Made by a program: the position numbers and the translations under genes
NCBI GenBank assembly: GCA_948474755.1
Contig: CAOLHI010000609.1
Span: 372,001 to 436,000, forward strand
From: Ctenosaura bakeri
Taxonomy: Eukaryota > Chordata > Lepidosauria > Squamata > Iguanidae
Direction: 5' to 3'
Length of the DNA stretch: 64,000 nt
Notes under the pieces: generated by a model
The model's database searches: none
Told to the model about the DNA's origin: nothing
What the model saw: the letters and a program-made list of their open reading frames with translations, nothing else
In this document: positions 46,475 to 57,685 of the stretch, piece after piece
How positions within the stretch are numbered: the stretch's first letter is position 1
How the letters are laid out: every line of letters starts with the position of its first letter

Positions 46475-46575
46475 CAGATCATCTGAAAATGCCTAACCAA
46501 GTTCCATTCTTAAAGTTAAACAGGGTTGGATCTTGTTAATATCAGTATGGGAAACAGCCTGTAACCCCTCACATA
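46475..46575 (+). pseudogene. 5S rRNA-like relic (pseudogene or 5S-derived SINE head)
   Basis: The text 'agttaaacagggttggatc', 'ttgttaatatcagtatggga' and 'aacagcctgtaacc' follows the 5S rRNA order 'gctaagcagggtcgggcc', 'tggttagtacttggatggg' and 'gaccgcctgggaatac', with many substitutions. This is the part holding the internal RNA polymerase III promoter (A, IE and C boxes). The 5' half is poorly matched. It could be a processed 5S copy or the head of a SINE3-type repeat; no 3' tail was recognised. Confidence 0.6.
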
Positions 46576-46579
46576 GAGG

Positions 46580-48000
46580 TGGTTGATCAACAGGCTACAC
46601 TGACCTCAATTCTGCATCTACATCTACATCAATTCTACATCTCGTCAGCATAACATAAGTATCCCCATGAGGGCCTATGATACACAAAGCCATATACCCT
46701 CCCCTGACTTCCTGAAAAGCCAATGTAGGCACACTGTCTAGCCATTCTGTGCTCTGTGGCAAACAGGCAGAATTAGAGAAGTGTCTGGCTACCTCCCTGA
46801 AATCCTTGAAGGACTCCAGAAGATTTCAGCACTATGTCATCATCTTGCTTTTTTGGTGGTAACTAGATGATTTTTTCCAATCCTGCCTGATTTCCATGAA
46901 GCATGGAATGATCTTGAAGGGTGGCTGCAGGGGCTTCACACTTAGTTGGAATGGGGACTTTGGGCACTGAAGAGGGATGTTAGGGATAACAACCTCCACA
47001 TTGTCCATAAAGGACATTTACACACGTAAATGATATTTATATGTGTGTATGTCCCTTACAGAATTTTGGACACTATCTAACAAGACATGATGTTTTGAAA
47101 TTTAGATTGAGGGATGAAAAATTATGAGAAAAGCATGAACTATGCACTTTATTAAAATATAATTTTTGGAAACTTATTTGTTAAAAAAGGGAAGTGTAGG
47201 GTAGTTGTTTCTAAATGAAAATAAACACGATGGCCAGGTCAGTTCTGCTTTCAGCAGGGATGAGTTATTCATACTGAACAGGGAAAAAAAAGTAGGACAT
47301 AGCAACATGAGGAAAAATAAGAGAGCCTGTAAAGGGAATTAAAAAAAAAATCATGCACAAGACAAACACACTTATTTTTCTCTCAAAATGAATATGAATC
47401 TTGGTGCTAAAAAAGCAGAAAACAAAATCCCACTGAGGATGCCTTTACAAGCAGCTGGAGTATTGCAAGTGAGCACACCTGCTGAGGCAATCATTCTCAG
47501 TATTTACTTAGACTAGTAATGATCAGTGAAACATCAAGAATATGGAAATTAAAACCAACACCTTGCACAAAGATGAATCCTGGTACAAGGCTTCATGGCA
47601 GGAAATCCTGCTCACCTTCTTTTGATGGTGTTTGCTTTGGTAGAGGGAGTTTTTCTGTCTTAGAGCCTCTGAGTGAATTGTCTTATTCCAGTATACAGTA
47701 TCTATGAAAACAACAGGTCCCATAAGAAATCTCATCCCAGACTGCACAACTTTAGATGGTACTTCTAACTAATTCTAATCAGTCATGAAAAAGAGGGTTA
47801 AATTAGTATGTAAGGAAAGGAGCTCCATCTGGAACTTGAGTTTACAGGGTTCTAACTCATGTGGAAATCTTCCAGCGGTAGATATTCTCCTCTTTAAAAC
47901 CATAGGTTTTCACCTAGTCAAAGTAGAGATGTTAAGGATGTTGGATTAGAAGTAGATTTCCAGGGTGTTAGCCCCTTTTCTGGGAAAGACGAGTGGTGTA
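46580..48000. other. No gene seen
   Basis: AT-rich, with no assigned repeat. The minus-strand text at 46832-47017 may derive from a retroelement but has no diagnostic motif. Confidence 0.35.
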
Positions 48001-48005
48001 ATTAA

Positions 48006-48429
48006 GGTCATTTTCACACCTTACCTTGTCATGTAGAAATCTGGTGTGGGTCTTGGCATTGGGCCTACCAGGAGTGGAGTACAACAGGAGCACTCCCCTC
48101 TGCACTAGCTGCCTGTGGGATCCAGGAAGTGTGATGGGCATGACTTTTCCTGCTGCAGTGCAGCCAGGTACAGTTCCAGGCTCCACTGGGGCAGGAGGCA
48201 CAGCCATTGCGTGGCATTTAGGACTTCTGCAGACAAGATAAGTGTGGGCACATGGCGGGATGGTGGTGTGATCACTGATCATTGATCAGAAAATCCATCA
48301 ATGATTTGTGGCACAATCACACCTGGAAATGGGGAAAGGATGGGACTTTGATGACATTGTGCAAAAGTGTCATTGACCTCCTGTCCTCCCACCCCTATGG
48401 CAGGTTGGAAGAATAGAGTGGAAAAGGCC
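48006..48429 (-). mobile_element. Long nonautonomous Harbinger-like element, subfamily A, copy 2
   Basis: Reverse orientation relative to 39642-40047. Ends are 'ggtcattttcacacc' and 'gaaaaggcc'. The left flank is TAA; the right flank is CTA. Shared blocks include 'cagtggagcctgg' (minus), 'caatgatttgtggcac' and the ccttaccttgtc donor-like end (minus strand ggtaaggtgtg). Confidence 0.65.
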
Positions 48430-48557
48430 CTAGACTCAGCTTCCCTTAGCAGAGTTCACAAATGGGAACACTGAATCTCTTGGGTCTCTCAGAGACTAGT
48501 TTTAGCAAAGTAAGGCAATCAGGAATTATGCAAGTTTCATGGCTAAAAACTTTACTA

Positions 48558-48971
48558 CAGTCAGTCCTCCACTTTTGGAGGTCAGGATCCACAGATTTGA
48601 TGATTTGTAGGTTATTTCATGTTTTTTCCCTACCGCGGAAAGAAATACGTTCTCTCTTGGTATCTCTAGGCCCTCCAACACAGATCTATGGTCGACTTCT
48701 GATGGAAGTAGACCATGGAGTTACACTGGAAGATATGGAAGGTTCCCAGAGAGAGCACTTCTCTAGGCATTGCTAGGTCCTCTAGTATGACTCTATGGCC
48801 CACTTCTGCCAGAAGGTGACAAAAGAATCACACAGGAGGACCTAGAGATTCCCAGAGAAGTGTTCACTGGTTAAAAGGAAAATAGTGTTTGTGATTTTTG
48901 TTATATTCACATTTTTCTACTTTCTTGGGGGTCTTGTGCCCCTTATCCTCATGAAAGTGGAGGGCTGACTG
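48558..48971 (+). mobile_element. Pogo/Tigger-like element, copy 3
   Basis: Ends TA|cagtcagtcctccactttt and ggagggctgactg|TA are good inverted repeats, and TA at 48556-48557 and 48972-48973 is the target. It is 414 bp with no transposase frame. The interior, with repeated 'ctctaggtcct.ta.tatgac' words, is homologous to 54195-54640. The terminal repeat type matches pogo/Tigger elements such as mammalian MER2-like families. Confidence 0.75.
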
Positions 48972-48974
48972 TAA

Positions 48975-49935
48975 TTGCATTTAAAGGTACATTCAAACAT
49001 ATATACATGCAATGCCTAAGCCCTGGTTAACTACAGGAAAGTTTCAAGAAGAGTAGCAGCTTAGCAGAGCTTGCACTCACCTACTTGAGGGAGGCGGAAG
49101 AGAGGGAGAAGTCTTTTACTGTAGCTACTGTAACTCCCTGGCTCTGATCCCCAATTTTCTGTGAAAGAAGAAACACAACTGCTTTGTTAACTGAAGTATA
49201 CTTGTACACCAATTTCTAAGTAACTCCCCCACACAGAAGAAACACGTTTAAGAAAACTAGATATGGTTTTCTGCACAGGAATCTGTATATTTAGACAAAT
49301 CACATAAACTTGTGCCAGTTGAATAAAATCCATTCCATTTGCCAGGTGCCAGTCATGGGCAGTAGCACTTGGAGGTATGATTTGGATTCTCCTACAGTGA
49401 CTTAGAAAACATCTGCTGTAACATTCCAGGGGATGGATAGATTTGTCAGCTTTGGTTTCTCCCACATTTCATTTTAAAAGGACACATGATATTCTGTCCA
49501 TCCAACTGAAAAAGAATTGTGCAGATATTGTCTGTATGGTGGGTGGTGGGTGGGACTATTTATTTATTTATTTAAAAAGGTTGTCAAAATTGTCAGCAAT
49601 TTACACTCACCAGATTCATTATGTATAGCTGTTCCTGACTTGTCCCTACTTGCCACGCATATGTGAAAAGGTTTTCATTAAAAACAACAACCAAAATTTG
49701 AAATCCTAATTCAGTACTAATGCAGTTGAATGCACCAGGATTCAAGCCCCAGCATTTAAGATGAGCCCTAGAAACCTTCTGTTTAGATGGACACATCTGT
49801 CTGGTTTTTCCCACAATTAGATTTTGTTTGGTTTTTAAATCTCAAGTTCTTTTCATCACAAAAATGAACAAAATAGCAATTTTTGGTATGCTATTAACAA
49901 CTAATTGAAACAAAATCTTACCCATGTTTGTTCAC

Positions 49936-49991
<56 letters not shown>

Positions 49992-50700
49992 CCTTCTATC
50001 ATCTGTGGTAGAGCTGCAGACTTTGACAAATGCTAACTTGTCCAGATCCATCAGCACTATTTTAGTGCAGAGTAATTTTGCTGCAGCAAAGCACGCTGGG
50101 CAGGTGATCTTCAGAGTTGATCCCAGTCTTTCTGTTCTTTGAATCTGTGATAAGGCTTGACGCATGCTTTCTCATTCCTCATTGCCTCACAAGGCTCAAA
50201 AGTTATTAAGCAATCTTTTCCCACTTTATCGAGAGATGCTGACATCAAATGTAATATAGGTTCACTATCATGAGCATATAATGCCGGTCTATGAAACAGT
50301 TTCCGTTTAGCTTCTCACTGCTTAGCAATGGATACACTGAACTCACCTCCATCAACGGTCACACTGGAAAATCCAATTTCCTGCACCAAAGGATAGATAT
50401 TGATAGATGCAATTCCACTTGATAGATCCATAAAAACCTGGCTTACTCACTTAAAAATAAGATACTATGTTCGTATAACTAGAGCAATATATTCCTCAGA
50501 TTGAGCACAAAACCAGAGCTACAAAAGTTGAGAAAAGGGGAGTAACTTGCATAAGAGACATTATAATCCAATCATCTGGATACAGTGGGGTTTATTACTG
50601 AAATACTTTCTCAGGGTTCATGTTGAATGGCAAAAATAATCCATAAAGGTTTCATGTATGGAATAAGAGTACTTTCTATTTATGCTTTAATGAGCTGAGA
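48975..50700. other. No gene; CTTT microsatellite
   Basis: AT-rich sequence with an (ATTT) patch at about 49559-49572 and a long CTTT run listed separately. Frames at 49187-49465 and 49593-49814 (minus) are not recognisable. Confidence 0.4.
49937..49991. repeat. (CTTT)n microsatellite
   Basis: About 13 CTTT units. Confidence 0.95.
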
Positions 50701-50707
50701 TACAGAG

Positions 50708-50950
50708 AGAGCCAGCATGGTCTAGCAGTTTGAATGTTGGACTAGAATGGAGGGAGATCTAAGTCTGAAATTCTCACTCAGATAAGGAAACACATTGCAT
50801 GATCTTGAGCAAACCATATTCCCTCAGCTTCAGAAGAGGGCAATGGCAAACCTCATCTGCATGCATCTTGCCAAGAAAAACCTGCAAGAGAGTTACCATA
50901 AGTTTGAGCTAAGTTGGAATCATCTAACTACAATATGGAGAACTCAGAAT
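50708..50950 (+). repeat. Sauria SINE, diverged
   Basis: Head 'gagccagcatggtctagcag', 'tgaatgttggactag', then 'cttcagaagagggcaatggc', 'catcttgccaagaaaaacc' and 'taccataagtttgagctaag'. Tail lost. Confidence 0.75.
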
Positions 50951-51164
50951 GGAATACATGTGTTTTGCATTGTATGCATCAGGTTTGAATAGTTCATGCC
51001 AAATGGAAAGACGTGGGTGAAGGGAGAGCTCATTCTTTTTTTTTCTGTATACATGGATTCTGTGCTAGTTTCTGTGCATATTTTTTTAGAATTTAAAAAG
51101 TACCAAAAGAACATGGATTGTTAAGAAATGAGTGAGCCTTACATATGTTTGGCTAGCAGTCTAA

Positions 51165-51366
51165 GCATCTTTCTGCACTACAAAGTTATGGTGCTATTAT
51201 TCCACTTTCAAGATCCTATGGAATCCTGGGGTTTGTAGTTTAGGGAGGGGAATTTAGAATTCTCAGCCAGAGAGCTCTTTGGCTTCAGGAAACTACAAAC
51301 TCCAGAATTCCACAGGATGTTGAAAGTGGAATAATAGCACTATAAGTGTGTAATGCAGAAAGGTGC
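51165..51366. mobile_element. Palindromic Harbinger-like MITE, copy 7
   Basis: Well-preserved copy: left 'gcatctttctgcac', right 'tgcagaaaggtgc', TAA target at 51162-51164 and 51367-51369. Both arms keep 'gaatcctggggtttgtagtt' / 'aactacaaactccagaattc'. Confidence 0.85.
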
Positions 51367-51369
51367 TAA

Positions 51370-52175
51370 ATTTTGTTTATATACTTGGTCCACAAAATTG
51401 CCTTACAGGTGCACCTCAGTTAACAGAGTCTCTGACCAAAAAAACTTCTTTTGACAAAGCCGCTTTTATGACTGTCCAGCATCTTTGTTTCCCATCCTCT
51501 GTCTAGTTGGATTTTTTTTAAAAATCAGCATTGGTGAAGAAGGGCTGGAGAGATACAAAATTCCCATATCAGGCTGAAGCAGTGTGTCTGCAGCAAACAG
51601 TAAAATAAAGTGTTCACTGGAAAAGAATGGGATTGGACTCTAGCCAATCTTACTGGAACTGTGTGCGCCTGTCTACAACAGGCAAAATAAATAGCAGCTG
51701 CCTCCAGAATCACTTACTGATCATGTGTGAACAGTAGAACAGAGAGAGAGAAAGGGAAGGCAGATTAATGTGCCTTACCAGCTACCCTAGCTTGTTCAAA
51801 AAACCAAAAGACCAAAAGACCAAAATGGAAATCATAAGTAAAATGGAAGCTGCATAGTCTAATAGCTATTGAGCGTGGGGAGATGAGTGACATTTATCCA
51901 TTTTTGTTGTCTTTGTTTGCTTTTGCATAGATAGTAGCAGTTCATCTTCCATTGGCCTCACCCTAGAAGAAGGACAACAGAGAAAAATGGCCCTCATTTG
52001 CTGTGCATTTGATACTGGTTTATGTGGAGGAGAACGAGTGGCCCTGGTGCCTAAACTCCTCTGTACCCGAACCCACTGGTTTAGCAGCCAAGTTTTGACT
52101 GGAAGAAGTGAGCTGTAGGAACTTTCAGCAACTCCCCTGAGTTCATATAACTGCTTCTCCTTCTGTGGACTATTC
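51370..52175. other. No gene or clear repeat
   Basis: AT-rich. Frames of 62 and 103 codons on the minus strand are not recognised. Confidence 0.4.
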
Positions 52176-52179
52176 ACAC

Positions 52180-52411
52180 TATAAGAATATTCACACTACA
52201 TAAATATAGCACTATTATTCCTCTTTAGCTGCCATGATTCTATCTCCTGGAATCCTAGGGTTTGTAGTTCCCTGTGGTACTAGAGCTCTGGCTGAGAATT
52301 CTAAATGTCCCTTCCTTAAACTGCAAACCTCAGGCTTCCCTAGGACACAACCATGACAATTAAAATGAAATAATAGCACTGTAATTTTGTAGTGTGTATG
52401 GGCCCTTGGCA
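52180..52411. mobile_element. Palindromic MITE, diverged subfamily (copy 8)
   Basis: Related to the 3608-3809 family but with a different spacer and ends ('attcacactacataaat' ... 'gtagtgtgtatgggccc'). Core words 'ggaatcctagggtttgtagt' and 'ctgagaattctaaat' are retained. The target triplet is unclear. Confidence 0.65.
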
Positions 52412-53880
52412 GTCACTGTGATGACATCATGTAGCAGTATCCCTAACATCTTGAAGAAACTGAACACATTGCTATTATTTCATTGCTCAGTGGGAGTGCA
52501 GTTAGAGAGAGCAGGTATTCAAATTTTTACTTAGGGTGTATTTCTATCACTAGTAACTGTTTCATATCCTGTTTGACCCCAAATGGATCAATGTAAATGA
52601 AAACTGAGGTGGCAATTAGACTTAATTAATAAACTAAGGGTCCATGAAGGAGGGCTGGCTCTAGGATTTTTTTGACCAGAGGGAAAAGGATTTGCACAAG
52701 AATTCTTCCATTGATCCCTTTTATTCAGCAGAACCATCTCCCTCTTGTTGTTGCCCATGCTTTCTTCCTGGTCCCTTCCCACCTCTCTTCATCTGGTCCT
52801 AATCCAATACCACTACTTGGGAAATAGTGAAATGAATAAAGGTGTCTGTTCCTTCTCCTTATTCTTAGAGGGGACATGTGAACATTATTGAGAAGGAAAA
52901 TCTTGAATATAAAGGTAGTTCCTGACCAGGATGTAGGCCTACATAGGTATCCACTGATACCATCCCCTACTTCTGCTATCATGTTTGATAGAAATTGAAA
53001 ACTGGACTTATTTTCATTTCCCAAGTCTGCTCCTCCGTTATACCTACAGCACCCAGTCTGCAACTTCTAGAGATGGCCAACTCATCAGTTTCCATGCCAC
53101 TCTCAGTGTTCCATATTCCATAATTCTTTAGTAGATGGCACTTCAGGAAACATGTAAATGCAGTTAACTTTAATCAATACAGAGACCATCAGTTAATTAT
53201 CCCAAAACAAAGTGAACGAGAGGATCGCTTTTAATCAACAAATAAATGTTTGTTGCCATGAATGAATGAACTGTAAATTAATTGGCCTATTTCACAGATT
53301 TATGTAATAGATGACATAGAAAAGTATGATTCCTACGGAGGAAATGGAATGAATATCTAACATTTCAGATGCATCAGTTTTGTTTGTTTGTTTGCTTGTT
53401 TTGGCATCATGATGTTATGCTTTCAATTAATTTCCTTGGGAATGAGGAAAAGTTAATTGATGCTTGTTTCAAGTCCCAAGCATGTTCCTCATTATCATAG
53501 AACTGGTGACAGTAGACCAGTAGACTTCAGCCTAATAAGGAAAAACAGTGGTTCTGTAATTTTACACTGACATGAGAACTGATTTGTTTTTGAGACCAAA
53601 GTGTTTCAAATAAAAGAACGAGTGTCACTTCTCCTTTATCTAAGTTGTCACAAATTTCTTTTGATGTATTGCTTTTGTATTTGATGATCTTCAGCTTCCT
53701 TTATATTATCAAGAAACATAGCATGTCCAATTATTATCATTAGAGGCTAGAAACCTGTAAGGGAGTCGTGTCTTTATAGGTGGACTTCTGTATGTGGGAA
53801 TTAGAATTGTTTCATAATATCCATTTCTAGTAGAGGGGTGCTGTTACATTATTAGAAAGAAGAGCTAAAAAAAATGATCT
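52412..53880. other. No gene; AT-rich block
   Basis: No repeat recognised. The stretch 53160-53310 has many TAAT/ATTA and ATTTAAT-type words without simple-repeat structure. A 112-codon minus frame (52725-53063) lacks any motif. Confidence 0.4.
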
Positions 53881-53882
53881 TA

Positions 53883-54083
53883 GGCCTTTCTACCCTACGC
53901 TATTATTGTGCTATTATGCTACTTTTAACATCCTATGGAATCCTGGGGTTTGGAGTTTAGGGAGGAGCATTTAGAATTCTCAGCCAGAGAACTCTTTGGC
54001 CTCAGTAAACTACAAATTCCAGAATTCCACAGGAGGTTGAAAGTGGTATAATCATACTGTAATAATGTAAGCCAGAAATGGCC
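53883..54083. mobile_element. Palindromic Harbinger-like MITE, copy 9
   Basis: TTA at 53880-53882 and 54084-54086. Ends 'ggcctttctaccc' and 'gccagaaatggcc'. Arms contain 'ggaatcctggggtttggagt' and 'aaactacaaattccagaatt'. Confidence 0.85.
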
Positions 54084-54194
54084 TTAGAAGTATTGATAGT
54101 ACCATGGTTTTATAATCCACCAGGTGTAGTTCTCAGCCATCAATCATTCATATCCTGTCCCCTATCACAGCTTCTAGTACTATTTAATTATCAA

Positions 54195-54640
54195 AGCTGG
54201 CCCTCTCCTTTTGTGAGATTAGTGATGCAAGAACTCCAGGAAAGTTAAAAAACCATAAATAAAAATAAATATTGCAAACACATACGCGCGTGCGCACACA
54301 AACACACAGATAATGTTGACATACACACAAAAGAAAACACTTCACTAGAAATCTCTAGGATCTCTAATACAATTCTATGGTCAGCTGATGGTAGACATGG
54401 GCCATAGAGGCAAGCTGGAGAACCTGGCAATGCCTAGATAAGTGTTCTCTCTAGTAATCTCTAGGTCCTACAGTGTGACTCTGTGGTCCATAGAAACAGA
54501 TGACAGAATCACATTGGAACACCTAGAAATTCCTAGAGATTTTTTTTCTCTTTCCTGTGATGGGGCAAATACACGCAAGATCTTTTTAATAAATTAAATA
54601 AATAAATAAATAATTGCCCATGAAAGTGGAACACCAACTC
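54195..54640 (+). mobile_element. Pogo/Tigger-like element, copy 4
   Basis: Homologous to 48558-48971 in the same orientation (words 'atctctaggatctct', 'tagataagtgttctctct', 'tcccatgaaagtgga'-like). The right end is 'acaccaactc|TA'; the left end near 'agctggccctctcc' is approximate. A CACACG-type patch (54280-54310) and AAAT run (54593-54613) have expanded inside. Confidence 0.6.
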
Positions 54641-54644
54641 TACA

Positions 54645-56470
54645 TCATTATTGCTGCTGCTGCTGCTGCTGTTGGTAACTTGTGGCTGTTAATTTGATAC
54701 ACCCTCTTACACCTAGCTCTTGTGGAGTATGCAGTGAAACCAAGTCTCCCACCTCCACCAATTGTCAAACCAGCTCAAAAGCTGATATATATTCTCTCTT
54801 CTGTGTTTACCAGCTATCTGAAAAGGGCTCAGGGATCTTTTTTTCCTTGTGGTGCCTGCAGAAACTCAAGCACAGTGATTTTCCATTACATGAACTGAAC
54901 ACATCGCTCTCATAGATAAGAATAAGAAACCCCCTCCATGAGCAGGACTCCATGTGCACAGCTGGAGCCACTGGATTGCAGCCAATTTGTATAACAGATT
55001 TTCATGAAGCATCAGCTCTTTTAATTCAACTCATTAGTTCTTGATATTATTTGGTACTTATGGAAGATGAATAAATCAATCACCATGTTGCTTCCTTACA
55101 GTGGAGCAGCACTTCTAGCAAAAAGATGCATCAATAGATCAAAAATGTTTAGTGAAGTATATACATGAAACTGGTATTTAGAGTTTCAGTGCAGACAGTA
55201 ATTAGTGTACCACTTCCAATGTTATTTCCAGTGTGCTGTGAAATATTATGGCATGTTGTGACTCTGTTTTATGGAATCTGTTACATACCTGTCACTTTAA
55301 TTCAATGAGAAAACCTCCGTTATGACAATTCAGATGCTATCATAAAGCCAGTCAGTCATATTTAATATGCAAGCATTGTATGTCTCAGTGCAGAAGCTAA
55401 ATTGGGAAAGAGATGCGGGGGGGATATCTGAGTTCACGAAAATTAAACACAATATTGAAGGGAGCAGAAAAATGTGTTTCTTTTCTAGACCTTTCTCGGT
55501 AGCCTTTTCTGGTCTCTTGGGTGTGACAAAGAGAGGAAGCACAAAAGGCCATTCAAAGCACAAGGCAGGCACTGCAGTGCAGAAAGCAGGAGGGGAAGGA
55601 GAGGAAAAAGAATCCAGCAAGGCGAAAGAGAGTAGATTGATGTTACAGAGGAGAGAGAACAAGAATGAGTGGAAGTGATTTACAGTGCTATCCTAAGCAG
55701 AAGAAAGTGGTTGTAGAAGGAATTCATTCTCATTTCGTTCATCACAACTGAATATTTTCCATCTACTTCGTTTGATAGATCTGCAGGACATTTCTGAGCA
55801 ATTTCATTAGTCGGATCAAAATTATTTTGGCTCTCTTTGAGTTCTTGAATGCTTTTTCCTGCTCACTGAGCTTCACATTTCCCTCAAAGTTTTCTTCCCA
55901 AGCCTTCTCAATGTTCCTAACTTTATGAAGAAGTCTTCAGAAACTAATAGATGATTCAGATATAGCTAAGTAACTTAGATGTCTATAAATAGAGATCTGA
56001 CAATTTTCTGGATGATAAGGCTTCTACTGCTTGTGCTGTATTCCCTCCAGTACCAAAAGCTATTTTATTTTGTGTATCAATTCCTAAGGAAGCAGGAGCT
56101 GGGGTATATCCTTACTCTTATGTCCTTCTTGTGAGTTTCCTGCTGGCAACTGGAGTAGGTATCTGCACAAACTGCCTCTTCTCATATGAACCTCTCCAGG
56201 ATTGGGGTTGTGAGCAGAGAACCTGTTATGCATCCAACTATGCTGAGAGGTTAGTTTGGTGAAAGTACATGACACAACTTTCTCTGTTGTGGTACCTTGG
56301 TTGTTGAGCTCTCTTCCAGGGGATATCAGGCTGGCTGCATCCATCCTGACATTCTGGCATGCAGTGAAGATATTACTGTCTCAGTCTTTGGTCTTGGATC
56401 TTTAAAAATACATAATGGATTTTTGACTCATTTAACTGTGTATGGTTTATAAAAACTAATTTTAAAGACA
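54645..56470. other. No gene; AT-rich, TGC repeat
   Basis: A (TGC)n run at about 54652-54672. The block at about 54960-55330 is repeat-free and rich in homeobox-like words (ttaattcaa, ccaatttg, tcaatca). Frames of 103 and 110 codons overlap on opposite strands at 55330-55678 with no known domain. Confidence 0.4.
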
Positions 56471-56472
56471 AT

Positions 56473-56878
56473 GGCCCTTTCTACAGCACCCTCTCATCAC
56501 ACAATGGAGATGGGAGAAGGACGGGGCTGCGACGACAGTTCTGCATCACGTCGTCGTGATCCCGTCCTTCTCCCATCCCCCGGTGATGCAATCATGGATT
56601 AAATCATTGATGGGTTTTCCCCACCAATGACACACAATTGCATCATCATCCTAGACTTACTGGCCCTGCAGAAATCGCAGACTTGCAATGGCTGCTCTCC
56701 CTACCCCAGTGCAGGCTTGGAAATTACCCGACTGCAGAAGAGCTGGCCATCATGCTTCTTTCTGCAGGGAGCCAGCTGATGTGGAGAGGAGCACTCCCAT
56801 CATGTTCCCCTCCTGGCAGACCCACTGCTGGGATCCCCATCGGACAACTTGGTGAAATGTTAGGCAATGGAAAAGGCC
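56473..56878 (+). mobile_element. Long nonautonomous Harbinger-like element, subfamily A, copy 3
   Basis: About 406 bp, same orientation as 39642-40047. Ends are 'ggccctttc' and 'ggaaaaggcc'; flanks AAT and ACT. It contains a strong inverted repeat: 'gatgggagaaggacgggg' (56509) pairs with 'cccgtccttctcccatcccc' (56562), with GACGACG/CGTCGTC words inside the stem. No transposase. Confidence 0.7.
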
Positions 56879-56879
56879 A

Positions 56880-57360
56880 CTGTATGAATGTTTTTTAAAA
56901 AACAACAACAGTGTTTTCATTTGTTTTATCTGTCTACAAATGATATTTTGAATAATAAAATGTCTGATATGTATTGCCTTGGGGGCCCTGGAAGGCTGAA
57001 CAAATGCAAAGACTAAACAAACACAAAAAAAATAAAATAAAAATAAAAACAGAGTTTGGTTCTAATCTAGTGTCATTTCTTATATTCACATGCTTGGATT
57101 TACAAAATAATGTCCTACATTAGGGAGAATCATATGATATATTTTTTTCTGGATTTTATTTTCTAGTTCCCCTAATATAAATTTTGAAGGAACAATCAGC
57201 TGTTTCTTGGGAAAACTGGAAAGAAATCAAAGGAATTAAATAAGAACATGGAATGAAAGGAAGGTGTTATAAAAGAGTATACAAAGAAATAAATTGAATA
57301 TTGAAAGGGAAGACTGAGAAAGCCAAGGAGATAAATACTACAATTCACAGCTGGGGCAAA
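56880..57360. other. No gene or clear repeat
   Basis: AT-rich with an AAAAT patch near 57020-57050. Confidence 0.45.
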
Positions 57361-57370
57361 TAGTTTAGAG

Positions 57371-57685
57371 CAGGGCTTTTCAAACGGTGTGCCGCAACAC
57401 GTTAGCATGTCACCTGAAGTGTGTAGGTGTATCACCTACAATCTTGGAAATGTATGTTATTATTTATAAATCATACATTTAAAAAAATATATGAAAGGTT
57501 TTTATGAGATATGTTGTGTCCCCATACATTTTGCTATTACAATTTATGTGTGTGTGTGTATCTCTTCTAAGGGGTTTAACCTCCAGTTTGCTAGTAAAAC
57601 TGAATTACTGTGTCACAAAATGATGCATGTCTAAAAAGTCACTAACTTTTTCATGTCATCAACGTGGAAAGTTTGGGAAGCTCTG
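57371..57685 (+). mobile_element. hAT-type nonautonomous DNA transposon, copy 1
   Basis: 315 bp with inverted ends 'cagggcttttcaaac' and 'gtttgggaagctctg', flanked by a perfect 8-bp duplication GTTTAGAG (57363-57370 and 57686-57693), the hallmark of hAT insertions. No transposase is encoded. A reverse-oriented relative lies at 59849-60130. Confidence 0.9.

Noticed and set aside
55330..55678. Overlapping opposite-strand frames of 110 and 103 codons
   Set aside because: No homology recognised, no splice or polyadenylation context, and overlap on both strands suggests chance.
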